A stretch of DNA of 64,000 nt from Enterococcus timonensis (GTDB lineage Bacteria; Bacillota; Bacilli; Lactobacillales; Enterococcaceae). The notes beneath the pieces are model-generated. The model was not told the origin of the DNA. It searched no databases and worked only from the letters and a program-made list of their open reading frames with translations. Position 1 is the stretch's first letter. Each line of letters starts with the position of its first letter. Both the position numbers and the translations under genes were made by a program. Positions 7,955 to 15,889 of this stretch are shown piece after piece. The DNA is taken from NCBI RefSeq assembly GCF_900104595.1, contig NZ_FNVY01000002.1, positions 62,001 to 126,000 on the forward strand, read 5' to 3'.

Positions 7955-9220
7955 TTGAAAAAGAAGTTTTTGACAGCTGTATTAGTTAGCGCCATAACGT
8001 TGAGTTCCCTAGCATTGCCAGTATTAGTGGCTGCTGACGATTTAGACAACGTGATCAATCAACAAACGCAAGAAATTATTGAGAGCCAAAAAAATATTGA
8101 TAATTTAAATGCCCAACAAGCAGCAGCTGAAGATAAAATTGCTAAATTGGAAGCAGAAATTGCTGACATTCAAGCTGATGCACAAGAATTGCAAGCACAA
8201 CAAGATAAATTAAATACAGAAATTGCTGAACTTGATGTCCAAATTTCTGATTTAACATCTCGGATTGCTAAACGAAATGAAGCACTTGAAGAACAAGCTC
8301 GTAACGTTCAAGTTTCTGGTCAAGAAACATCTGTACTGAATGCTATTTTAGAAGCTGAATCATTCTCTGATGCTATTTCACGGATCCAAAGTGTTAACAC
8401 GATGGTTCAAGCGAATAACGATATGATGAAACAACAAGAAAAAGATAAAGAAGATGTTGTTTCCAAACAAGATGCTACGAAAGCTAAATCTGAAGAAGTA
8501 ATGCAAGCACAAGTTGAATTGGAACAAAAATTAGTACCATTAAGCGCTAGCCAATTAGAACTTGATGTTTTAAAAGCTGATTTAGAATTACAAAAAGCAA
8601 CTGAACAAGGAAATATTGAACAAGCTCAAACGAAAAAAGCTGAAGCAGAAGCTGAAAAAGAACGTCAAGAAGCTGCTGCTGCTGCGGCCGAAGCTGCTCG
8701 TGTTGCCGCTGAAGCTGAAGCTGCTCGTCAAGCTGCCGCAGATGCTGCTGCCGCTGCTGCCAACAATACTCCTGCTCCTTCTAACAATGGTGGTTCATCT
8801 TCAAATGGTGGATCTTCAAACGGTGGATCAAATGCCGTTGAAGTACCTAACACCGTTACTCCTCCAGTTTCTAATGCTGGTGGGATTGTCGGAACAGCAC
8901 AACAATTTCTCGGCGTACAATATGTCTGGGGCGGAACAACACCAAGTGGTTTTGATTGCTCTGGTTTAGTACAATATGTTTATAATTTAAATGGCATTTC
9001 TTTACCACGTGTAACAACACAACAAGAATATGCTGGTACAATGATTCCAATTAGCCAAGCTCAAGCTGGCGACCTTTACTTCTGGGGCGCACGTGGCAGC
9101 ACGCATCACGTAGCTATTGCTACTGGCGGCGGCGGATATATCCACGCTCCTAAACCTGGTGATGTTGTTAAAACTAGCAATGTTTCTTGGTACACACCAG
9201 ACTTTGCGGTTCGTCTATAA
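7955..9220 (+). CDS. sagA: Secreted NlpC/P60 peptidoglycan hydrolase, SagA/PcsB-like
   Basis: An exported DL-endopeptidase-type cell-wall hydrolase of 421 residues. I choose the TTG at 7955, because GGAGG (7943-7947) is seven bases before it and the protein then begins with a clean signal peptide (KKKFLTAVLVSAITLSSLA, cleavage near residue 27). Residues 30-215 are a long coiled coil. An Ala/Glu-rich stretch and a Gly/Ser/Asn linker follow, then NlpC/P60 with the catalytic Cys in FDCSGLV and His in STHHVAIA, plus a distal YIHAP. The same layout is seen in enterococcal SagA and streptococcal PcsB. It should act in daughter-cell separation. The gene stands alone. Confidence 0.92.
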   Translation: MKKKFLTAVLVSAITLSSLALPVLVAADDLDNVINQQTQEIIESQKNIDNLNAQQAAAEDKIAKLEAEIADIQADAQELQAQQDKLNTEIAELDVQISDLTSRIAKRNEALEEQARNVQVSGQETSVLNAILEAESFSDAISRIQSVNTMVQANNDMMKQQEKDKEDVVSKQDATKAKSEEVMQAQVELEQKLVPLSASQLELDVLKADLELQKATEQGNIEQAQTKKAEAEAEKERQEAAAAAAEAARVAAEAEAARQAAADAAAAAANNTPAPSNNGGSSSNGGSSNGGSNAVEVPNTVTPPVSNAGGIVGTAQQFLGVQYVWGGTTPSGFDCSGLVQYVYNLNGISLPRVTTQQEYAGTMIPISQAQAGDLYFWGARGSTHHVAIATGGGGYIHAPKPGDVVKTSNVSWYTPDFAVRL

Positions 9221-9249
9221 TTTAAAAATGAAAATGAAAATAAAAATGA

Positions 9250-9282
9250 AAAACCTGCCAACGCTGGCAGGTTTTTTTATTG
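9250..9282 (+). terminator. Terminator of the SagA-like gene
   Basis: AAACCTGCCA / TGGCAGGTTT with loop ACGC is followed by a T run. Confidence 0.92.
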
Positions 9283-9326
9283 TAAAAAAATAAAAGAAGG
9301 AAACAAAACTGTTTTTTGTTTCCTTC
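9283..9326 (-). terminator. Terminator of the ClpP paralogue
   Basis: On the minus strand GAAGGAAACAAAA pairs with TTTTGTTTCCTTC (9296-9326) and is followed by TTTTATTTTTTT (9295-9284). Confidence 0.85.
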
Positions 9327-9351
9327 GCTTAAGTATTCCTTTTCGCTAACT

Positions 9352-9942
9352 TTATTTAATTTTTAATTCTTTTGAACTGGAGATGACTTTATGAACGATG
9401 CCGTAATCTTTAGCTTCATCAACAGACATCCAAAAATTCCGATCAGTATCACGAGCTACTTTTTCATACGATTGGCCAGTAGCATCAGCAATTAAACGGT
9501 TGACCCGCTCGCGCATTTTGATAATTTCTTTGGCTTCGATTTGAATCTCGGTGCTTTGACCTTGGACACCGCCAGATGGTTGATGAATCATGTAGCGCGT
9601 ATTAGGTAGGGAGAAACGATGCGTTTTTTTAGCTGCAAGATAAATCGTAATCCCAGCACTTGCTACCCAACCAGTCCCAATCACATAGACATCAGGTTTC
9701 ACAAATTGAATCATATCATGAATCGTGTCGCCAGATTCGACGTGGCCTCCTTGGCTATTAATAAATAATTTTATCGGATCATCAGACAATGACGCTAAAA
9801 GTAAAAGTTGACTTGAGACATCTTTAGCAACGTCTTGATTAATTTCACCAAATAATACAATCGTGCGATTGTCGATCATTTTTTGTGTTAAGAGATTTTG
9901 ATTTTCTTTTGGTTGTTCTTTTGTTTCGGTTTCTTCAGACAT
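9352..9942 (-). CDS. Divergent ClpP-family serine protease paralogue
   Basis: A 196-residue Clp-type protease subunit. The catalytic triad is intact: Ser95 in GWVASAG, His120 in RYMIHQPSGG and Asp165 in VARDTDRNF. It differs from housekeeping ClpP: the N-terminus carries a Glu/Lys/Gln-rich lead (MSEETETKEQPKENQ), and the oxyanion region reads WVASAG instead of MAASMG. Listeria has a comparable second ClpP. No Clp ATPase gene is adjacent, so it must borrow ClpX/C/E, mix with the main ClpP, or act alone. The ribosome binding site AAAGGATGG precedes the ATG. Its promoter carries a likely CtsR box, which fits a stress protease. Confidence 0.9.
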   Translation of the reverse strand: MSEETETKEQPKENQNLLTQKMIDNRTIVLFGEINQDVAKDVSSQLLLLASLSDDPIKLFINSQGGHVESGDTIHDMIQFVKPDVYVIGTGWVASAGITIYLAAKKTHRFSLPNTRYMIHQPSGGVQGQSTEIQIEAKEIIKMRERVNRLIADATGQSYEKVARDTDRNFWMSVDEAKDYGIVHKVISSSKELKIK

Positions 9943-9972
9943 TTAATCCCATCCTTTCATCTTACTCTGTAC

Positions 9973-10002
9973 ATTTTATCCTTTTGGTCAGGATTCGTCA
10001 AA
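9973..10002 (-). promoter_or_regulatory. Promoter of the ClpP paralogue overlapped by a CtsR-like operator
   Basis: On the minus strand TTGACG (10001-9996) and TAAAAT (9978-9973) have a 17-bp spacer. Read on the plus strand, GGTCAGG-ATT-CGTCAAA at 9986-10002 matches the CtsR direct heptad repeat RGTCAAA-NAN-RGTCAAA with 11 of 14 heptad positions. It covers the -35 box, the usual place for CtsR repression. Confidence 0.65.
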
Positions 10003-10447
10003 GATTATGAAAAAAGAAAGGAAAAAAATGGTTTGGTTTTAAAAATTTCGTAATCGTCATAAAAATTTCGCGGGAAAATTTTATTCTTTAAGAAAGAGTA
10101 AAACTAAAAATGAAAAAAATATGAGAATTGATACACATCTTAATTACTGATTTTTAGTAAGAAAACGTTTGTTTGGTTTATTGGCTAAGAAATGCTCCTA
10201 CAACCACAAGGACTTGGCCAAAAAAGTTTCTTATGAGAATCTCAGTTAAATAAGAAAATAATTGTAAACTAAAACAGATTTTTCCACTGTATGATAAATT
10301 AAAAATATAAAAAATGAATGAACTGAAACGGATAATTTTTGAATTTTTTGTGAAGAAAAGCGCAGATAAAGGGTTTTGTTTTACGGAAGCGGTTAATGGA
10401 TTTTGAAAAATATTTAAAAAAGTATGGTAAATTTTGTAAAAGTTCGA
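10003..10447. other. AT-rich intergenic region without a recognisable gene
   Basis: About 450 bp between the divergent ClpP-paralogue and spx promoters. It is AT-rich with many stops in all frames. AACGTT near 10165 lies in a poor cre-like palindrome. I see no ORF, RNA gene or terminator hairpin with a U run. It may hold upstream regulatory sites for spx, whose homologues have complex promoters. Confidence 0.4.
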
Positions 10448-10453
10448 TATAAT
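10448..10453 (+). promoter_or_regulatory. -10 box of spx promoter
   Basis: A perfect TATAAT at 10448-10453, about 65 bp before the spx start. No good -35 box is found at the expected distance, which suggests an activated or weak promoter. Confidence 0.45.
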
Positions 10454-10519
10454 ATAAACAGACAGAGAGATTTACTCAACTGTTCTAATCGCGTTAAATC
10501 GCAAAAAGGAGTGACGCCT

Positions 10520-10918
10520 GTGTTAACCTTATATACTTCCCCAAGTTGTACGTCTTGTCGGAAAGCGCGCGCATGGCTACAAGAACATGAAATTCCCTTC
10601 GAAGAACGGAACATCTTTTCAGAACCGCTTTCTTTAACTGAACTCAAAACGATTTTGAAAATGACTGAGGATGGAACGGAAGAAATTATTTCCACAAGAT
10701 CTAAAGTTTTTCAAAAACTAAACATGGACTTAGACGACTTGCCTTTGAGAAGTTTGCTAGAATTAGTCCAAGAGAATCCTGGATTATTGCGTCGACCAAT
10801 TATGATTGACGAAAAACGACTCCAAGTAGGTTTTAATGAAGATGAAATTCGTCGCTTCTTGCCAAGAGAAGTTCGACAATTAGAGTTGCGCCATGCTCAA
10901 ATGATGGCCGGTCTCTAA
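10520..10918 (+). CDS. spx: Transcriptional regulator Spx
   Basis: A global thiol-stress regulator of the ArsC/Spx family, 132 residues. It binds the RNA polymerase alpha C-terminal domain and redirects transcription during disulfide stress. I choose the GTG at 10520, eight bases after AAGGAG; the protein then begins [16 protein letters not shown]. The redox CxxC (Cys10 and Cys13) and the RPI motif (RRPI, Arg92) are present. ClpXP-adaptor partners normally control its level, and mecA follows after its own promoter. It has its own terminator, so it is monocistronic. Confidence 0.95.
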   Translation: MLTLYTSPSCTSCRKARAWLQEHEIPFEERNIFSEPLSLTELKTILKMTEDGTEEIISTRSKVFQKLNMDLDDLPLRSLLELVQENPGLLRRPIMIDEKRLQVGFNEDEIRRFLPREVRQLELRHAQMMAGL

Positions 10919-10942
10919 AAAGCACATGAATTAAATGACATA

Positions 10943-10987
10943 AAAAATCGTTTCAGCAAAATTGATTTTGCTGAGGCGATTTTTTTA
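10943..10987 (+). terminator. Terminator after spx
   Basis: AAATCG..TCAGCAAAA pairs with TTTTGCTGA..CGATTT and is followed by T7. Confidence 0.85.
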
Positions 10988-11035
10988 CACTTCCTTAAAA
11001 CTTTCTGAGTTTTAGTAGGTTTATCTTTACAATTC

Positions 11036-11064
11036 TTGCTTTTAGCTGGAAAATAAATTATAGT
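11036..11064 (+). promoter_or_regulatory. mecA promoter
   Basis: TTGCTT at 11036-11041 and TATAGT at 11059-11064 with a 17-bp spacer, 35 bp before the mecA start. Confidence 0.6.
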
Positions 11065-11098
11065 AGTACCATTCGAAAACGAATTGAGGTGCCTGAAG

Positions 11099-11776
11099 AT
11101 GGATATGGAACGCTTAAATGAAAATACAATTCGAGTCATGATTAGAAACGAAGATTTAGAAGCGCGAGGAATTACTCTAAGAGATCTAATGAAGAATCAA
11201 CAAGACACAGAAAACTTTTTTTATAGCATTTTAGAAGAAGTCGACCAAGAGGCACAATTTGAAGATTCCGATTCGGTGACCTTTCAAGTATTGCCTAACC
11301 GCAATGGCTTAGAAGTCTTGATTAGTAAAGATTTGGATTTGCCAGATGATTTTCCGTTTATGAATGTGGAACCGGCCAAAGATTTTGATGCGGCTGATTT
11401 TCAAAGTTTCCTACAAGATAAAATGGGGGACATGACGGATTTTGATGATGATCAAGAGGACGACCTGCTTTTTTCAAATGTTGATCAAGCGGCCAATATT
11501 TTTAAATTAAATTCTTTTGAAGAAATGATTTCGCTAGCTCAAAATGTTGAGTTGGAACATGGATTAACGAACTTGTATTTGTTGGAAGATATTTATTACT
11601 TAGAATTAGTCGATACCCCAGATGACGCCTCAGACTTTGAACGCAAAGTCGACCGGGCATTACTATTGGAGTACGCCCACGAAACAGATGTCACGGGCGC
11701 TTATTTACACGAACATGGCACTTGTGTCATGGAGCGGTCTGCCATCGAGCTGACACGTTATTACTTTCATGAATAA
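11099..11776 (+). CDS. mecA: Adaptor protein MecA
   Basis: An adaptor that delivers substrates to the ClpC(P) protease, 225 residues. The start is ATG at 11099, behind GAGGTG at 11086-11091. The N-terminal substrate-binding domain begins MDMERLNENTIRVMI and contains TLRDLMKNQQDTENFF (about 25-40). A very acidic linker (about 100-125, FDDDQEDD) leads to the C-terminal ClpC-binding domain. That domain contains SFEEMISLAQNVE (about 136-148) and YYLELVDTPDDASDFER. The order spx-mecA is common in Lactobacillales, and Clp proteolysis links both products. Confidence 0.94.
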   Translation: MDMERLNENTIRVMIRNEDLEARGITLRDLMKNQQDTENFFYSILEEVDQEAQFEDSDSVTFQVLPNRNGLEVLISKDLDLPDDFPFMNVEPAKDFDAADFQSFLQDKMGDMTDFDDDQEDDLLFSNVDQAANIFKLNSFEEMISLAQNVELEHGLTNLYLLEDIYYLELVDTPDDASDFERKVDRALLLEYAHETDVTGAYLHEHGTCVMERSAIELTRYYFHE

Positions 11777-11784
11777 TTAAATGA

Positions 11785-11821
11785 ACTGCAACTTAAGGAA
11801 AGTCTTAAGTTGCAGTTTTTT
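11785..11821 (+). terminator. Terminator after mecA
   Basis: A perfect stem ACTGCAACTTAAG / CTTAAGTTGCAGT with a six-base loop, followed by T6. Confidence 0.92.
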
Positions 11822-11830
11822 GTAGGTGGA

Positions 11831-11962
11831 CGCTTTTTGTCACGACTTTCACGGTGTATCTAAGCTAGCACTTAGGAAAAAAGAAAAAATGCCTTCTGAC
11901 TGTTGCATAGTCATACACCGTTTTCCTATTTTTCTACGGAATGAAACGCTTTTTGTCACGAC
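11831..11962 (+). repeat. Pair of 16-bp direct repeats upstream of the acetyltransferase gene
   Basis: CGCTTTTTGTCACGAC occurs at 11831-11846 and again at 11947-11962. Between them TAGGAAAA (11873-11880) pairs with TTTTCCTA (11921-11928), and a T run follows. The second copy lies just before an extended -10 promoter (TGGTATAAT, ending at 11985). The region may be a small duplicated promoter with an attenuator-like stem. The function is unknown. Confidence 0.5.
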
Positions 11963-12006
11963 CTTTTTCTTTTTCTTGGTATAATGGGCAAAAGGGTGTG
12001 ATTATT

Positions 12007-12507
12007 TTGTTAGAGCAATTGCAAGTGGAAGATTTTAAACGGGTGCTGGAAATTTTTGATAGTGCGAAATTGAAACTAAAAAATGACGGCGTAGATCAGT
12101 GGCAAACTGGTTATCCTAATATAGAAAATTTGTGGGCAGATGTAAAAAGTGGTGTCGGTTATGTTTGGCAAGAAGAGGGTCTTATTTTAGGTTACGGGGC
12201 GTTGATTTTCGGACAAGAGCCCAGTTATCAGCAAATAAAAGGAGCTTGGCAGACGAAAGAGACGCCGTATGCGACGATTCATCGCTTCTGCATCATCACC
12301 GGAGTAGCGCCTTTGACAAGTGATACTTTTTTACAGGCGTTAAGTGACCTTGCCAGACAGAACCAGGCGCAAAGTGTGCGGATCGATACTCATGATCAAA
12401 ATATTCGGATGCAGCATTTATTAGAACGTTCGCACTTTCAATCGTGCGGGGAAATTATTTTACATGATACCGGTGAGGCGCGCTTGGCGTTTGAAAAATT
12501 GATTTAA
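12007..12507 (+). CDS. GNAT family N-acetyltransferase
   Basis: A 166-residue acetyltransferase of the GNAT fold. The TTG at 12007 is chosen because AAAGGG lies ten bases before it and the extended -10 TGGTATAAT (ending at 11985) is just upstream; the in-frame sequence further up is promoter. The N-terminal helix pair (LKNDGVDQWQTGYPN) is typical of small-molecule GNATs. The acetyl-CoA-binding strand reads TIHRFCIITG, followed by SVRIDTHDQNIRMQHLLERS, as in family members. The substrate cannot be told. The UbiB-family gene follows six bases after the stop, probably in one operon. Confidence 0.85.
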   Translation: MLEQLQVEDFKRVLEIFDSAKLKLKNDGVDQWQTGYPNIENLWADVKSGVGYVWQEEGLILGYGALIFGQEPSYQQIKGAWQTKETPYATIHRFCIITGVAPLTSDTFLQALSDLARQNQAQSVRIDTHDQNIRMQHLLERSHFQSCGEIILHDTGEARLAFEKLI

Positions 12508-12522
12508 AATGAGGTGGCAAAT

Positions 12523-14292
12523 TTGTCGGAAGAAAAAAATGAAGTAAAAAAAACAGCGGAGAATTTGGCTGAAGATGCCCAAACTTTTGCTGTGGATGCT
12601 GACGACAAACAGGCACAAGCTTTAGCCGAAAAAATTTTATCCGAAGAAAATGAAAGCAGTGAAGAACGCCCAAATGATGCGCCAAAAAACGAGGGTAAAC
12701 ACCAAATAGTCGCCATTGGCAAAAAAGCGCGGCTCAAACAAATTATTAAAGTCTTGTATCGTTATCAAGTGGTCCCTAATTTTTTGCGAAAAGAACATCC
12801 AGAGAAAATTCGCCAAGCACTTGAAGAGTTGGGGGTAACTTTTATTAAACTCGGGCAACTTTTGTCGGTGCGCCCGGAAATTATTTTCCCCGCGTTACTG
12901 ACGGAACTAGATATGTTGCAAGATAGCGTGCCGGCAGATGATATTGCCACGGTGGAAAAAATAATTGTTCAAGAAACTGGCGTTGCCGTCGACGTTTCTT
13001 TTAAAACTTTTGAAAAAGTGCCGCTCGCTTCTGCTTCCATTGGGCAAACGCATTTGGCAACTTTGCCTGACGGAACGACGGTGGCGGTGAAAGTTCAGCA
13101 TGCGTCAGTGGAACAAACGGTTCATTTAGATTTGGAGTTGGTGGGGCGCCTGTTGCCGTATTTGGAATGGGTGGCGCCGGTGGATGTGGTAAATGTCCAG
13201 GCAGTCTTTGCCGAGGTGAAAAAAAGTTTATTAGAAGAAATTGATTATCGAAAAGAGGCGGCGTTTGGCCAGCGATTTTACCAATTGAATCATAGTGCGA
13301 CTGTTAAATCACCGAAATTTTATCCCGAACTTTCCACCGCGCGCTTACTAGTGATGGAGGCGATGATTGGCACCAGTTTGAAAGTTTTTTTGGCAGATAG
13401 CCAGGCTAAGTCGGAGACGAAAAAAAAATTAGGGAAAATTTTAGTTGAAAATTACGTCAAGCAAGTTTTTGTAGACGGATTTTTTCATGCAGATCCCCAT
13501 CCAGGAAATATTTTCATTCAGGAAAATCCGCCTCAAATTCAATTTATCGACTTTGGTATGATGGGCACTATTTCCAAAAGTTTGATGCAAAAGTTAGCCA
13601 ATACCGTCGTTAGTTTGTATTTAAAAGACACTAAAGAAGTTGGCCGCAATCTGTTGACGCTTTGTAAACAAATCGGACCGACTGATGAAGGGCAATTTTT
13701 TCGGGAGTTAGATCCATTTTTGCAGGCTTATTATACGTTGCCGATTGAAGATATCGATTTTCAATCGTTGGCTGTCGAAATTGTCAGCTTATGTCAAAAA
13801 AATTATTTGCAAATGGACCCGGCCATCACGATGTTAGCTAAGGCGATGACCCTCTTAGAAGGCGTGGTGGGGCAAATGGATCCCAGTCTTTCTTTGTTGG
13901 AAGTGGCGATGCCCATTGCTAAACAACAATTGTGGGATCATCTTTCCGTGACACAACTAGTGAAAAATTTTGGTTGGGATTTTTTAAAAGCTTTTAAAGC
14001 CGCCCCGAAATTACTTCCGGAAACTATTAATGCCTTAGAAACTTATAATCACGGGCAAGGGCATCACAGCTTTGAGTGGAAAAATCAAAATCAATTTTTT
14101 ATTCAGTTGAAAAAAATTAGCGATAGTTTTCGGTTAGGCATTTTTTTAAGTGCTCTTTTAGTGGCCGGAGCGATTTTACTAGCTTCTGGCTTTAAATCAT
14201 TAGGTTATATTAGTTATATTGGCGCGCTCGTTTTAATGACGGGAGATTATTTGCAAAAAAAAATCCGCCAATTTTTAAGTCGGAAGAAATAA
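12523..14292 (+). CDS. UbiB/ABC1/AarF-family atypical kinase-like membrane protein
   Basis: A 589-residue member of the UbiB (ADCK) family. The TTG at 12523 is preferred, since GAGGTGG is five to eight bases before it; a GTG at 12514 is the alternative. After a charged, low-complexity N-terminus (about 1-60) the family signature KLGQ (109-112) appears. SASIGQTH (Ala-rich loop variant), VAVKVQ (Lys), EEIDYRKEA, FHADPHPGN and FIDFGMMG follow. All kinase-like ATP-binding residues are kept. Two transmembrane helices close the protein. Members support quinone or lipid homeostasis; the precise role here is unknown. Confidence 0.88.
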   Translation: MSEEKNEVKKTAENLAEDAQTFAVDADDKQAQALAEKILSEENESSEERPNDAPKNEGKHQIVAIGKKARLKQIIKVLYRYQVVPNFLRKEHPEKIRQALEELGVTFIKLGQLLSVRPEIIFPALLTELDMLQDSVPADDIATVEKIIVQETGVAVDVSFKTFEKVPLASASIGQTHLATLPDGTTVAVKVQHASVEQTVHLDLELVGRLLPYLEWVAPVDVVNVQAVFAEVKKSLLEEIDYRKEAAFGQRFYQLNHSATVKSPKFYPELSTARLLVMEAMIGTSLKVFLADSQAKSETKKKLGKILVENYVKQVFVDGFFHADPHPGNIFIQENPPQIQFIDFGMMGTISKSLMQKLANTVVSLYLKDTKEVGRNLLTLCKQIGPTDEGQFFRELDPFLQAYYTLPIEDIDFQSLAVEIVSLCQKNYLQMDPAITMLAKAMTLLEGVVGQMDPSLSLLEVAMPIAKQQLWDHLSVTQLVKNFGWDFLKAFKAAPKLLPETINALETYNHGQGHHSFEWKNQNQFFIQLKKISDSFRLGIFLSALLVAGAILLASGFKSLGYISYIGALVLMTGDYLQKKIRQFLSRKK

Positions 14293-14305
14293 GGATTAGT
14301 TTCAA

Positions 14306-14356
14306 AAAAAAGACGGAACCAAAAAGAAGAATTCTTCTTTTTGGTTCCGTCTTTTT
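14306..14356. terminator. Long perfect bidirectional terminator
   Basis: GACGGAACCAAAAAGAAG and its exact complement form an uninterrupted palindrome around AATT. A tracts on the left and T tracts on the right let it serve both the UbiB-family gene and the converging Mga-like gene. Confidence 0.92.
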
Positions 14357-15829
14357 AGGCATTTTTTTCGGCATATAGTTGGCGCAAATATTGATATAAA
14401 GACATCAAACGGGCATATTCAAAGTCCAAGTCCCAATAATAAAAAGCTAATCGGGGATTATCTTTTTTTAAACGGGTGGAAGAGCTAATAATCAGATCAA
14501 AACCCTCCGCTGCACCAGAAAAATAATCGTAAGTGACAAAATTCAAACTTGTTAAAAAAGTTTCTAGCTGCTGAGTGAACAGATGATTGTGCTCAATAGC
14601 TAAAGCAACTTTTAATTTGTGGCGCTCTTGTTGATGCAATAGTGCGGGATGGACAATTTTTTTATAAAGGAGTGCCATTTCATCAATGCCTTTAGCAAAA
14701 GGGAGAAAAGGAGATTCGTTTACTTGAGTTTCTAAAAAAGTATTAGTGGCGGCAATAAAAGCTGGGGCAAAAACTTCGCCATTACTTTCTGCTGAAAAGC
14801 TGAGCATATTAGGGAAACGACCGTCAAAAACGTAAAAAGCAAAAGTGACTTGCAATAAATTAGCTAAAATCACTTTCCGGGAATTTTCTGGTAGCGAAGT
14901 TTCTAAAAATTCATCCTCACAAAAACGCAAAAATTTTTCGGCAAATTCAGCCACCGGATTATCCCGGCGGAAAAATTGTTCCAGTGTAGGATCTAAAAGT
15001 GGATCATCTGTTTTAGAAAAATAGGGCGCAAAAAGAGACAAAAAATAAAGATAGCTACTCTCGCCTTTAGAATGGGGGCCAACTTGAGGATCATTGGCCA
15101 AAATATTTAAATCATAGCGGGGATTATTGGCGAAAATAAAATCATAGCGATAATGATAAGAACAAAAATGACCGTGCTGGGCCCGAGCGTAAGAAACCGC
15201 CAAAAAATATTCCAGTTCTTGTTGACCAATGGTAGTCGACTGCAAAGGAAAATAGGACGAAAAATATTTATCGTAGTCGGCCAAATCTTCTTTCGGAAAA
15301 GAAAAAGGCCAAACCGTGCCACGAGTGCCTAACCATAAGACATAAAAATACAAGAGACGCACTTGATTCTCGTTACCGGTAATGGTCACCATCTGATAAT
15401 TTATTTTCACATGATAACTTTGCAAAAAATGATTCAACGGTTTTAATTTCCGGGTTAACGTCGAGCGGCTGACAAAATAATCATCACAAAATTCATCTAA
15501 AGAGCGATCGTCAACATTAAGAGCATATTGTAAAAAAAAAACGGCAACGATTCTTTTAATAAATGATAACGATAAACATCAATGGATAAAGATAAAAGTC
15601 GCGAGTCAACGCCGTGATTTTTAATCAAAATTGCCGGATGCTCCGGCTCTATTTCAATAATTTCGCGATTTAATTCTCGCAAATGATGATAAACTTGTTG
15701 GTAAGTTAAATTCATTTTCTGACCGATGTCGTCAATGGAATAATGAGCAGGCGTTAAGGTCGTTAGTAGTCGAAAAATATTAAAACGCACTTGTTGGGAG
15801 CTATCAAACATTAATTGTTCAAAAATCAT
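14355..15829 (-). pseudogene. Mga-like transcriptional regulator split by a frameshift in a 10-bp homopolymer
   Basis: The first 105 or so codons, from ATG at 15829 with GGAGG upstream, encode a winged helix-turn-helix (IDDIGQKMNLTYQQVYHHL). The frame ends early after ESLPFFF at the A10 tract 15532-15541. Shifting frame there gives FFLQYALNVDDRSLDEF and then SRSTLTRKLKPLNHFLQSY, and this runs without a stop to 14355. One more T, or two fewer, in the coding strand restores a protein of about 490 residues. That is the size of Mga/AtxA-type regulators with HTH, Mga, PRD-like and EIIB-like parts. Promoter ATGACT-17-TATAAT lies at 15887-15859. Sequencing error, true decay and slippage cannot be separated here. 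Confidence 0.75.
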
Positions 15830-15858
15830 CCCGCACCTCCATAAATATACTTTCCCTC

Positions 15859-15887
15859 ATTATAACGGAAATGGTAGGCAAAGTCAT
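15859..15887 (-). promoter_or_regulatory. Promoter of the Mga-like gene
   Basis: On the minus strand ATGACT (15887-15882) and TATAAT (15864-15859) have a 17-bp spacer, about 30 bp before the start codon. Confidence 0.55.
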
Positions 15888-15889
15888 TG

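Noticed and set aside
8616-8969. 117-codon Leu/Lys-rich ORF inside the SagA-like gene
   Set aside because: An out-of-frame reading of the Ala/Glu-rich linker; low complexity and no ribosome binding site.
10158-10175. cre (CcpA) site around AACGTT
   Set aside because: About 10 of 14 consensus positions, not placed near a carbon-metabolism promoter.
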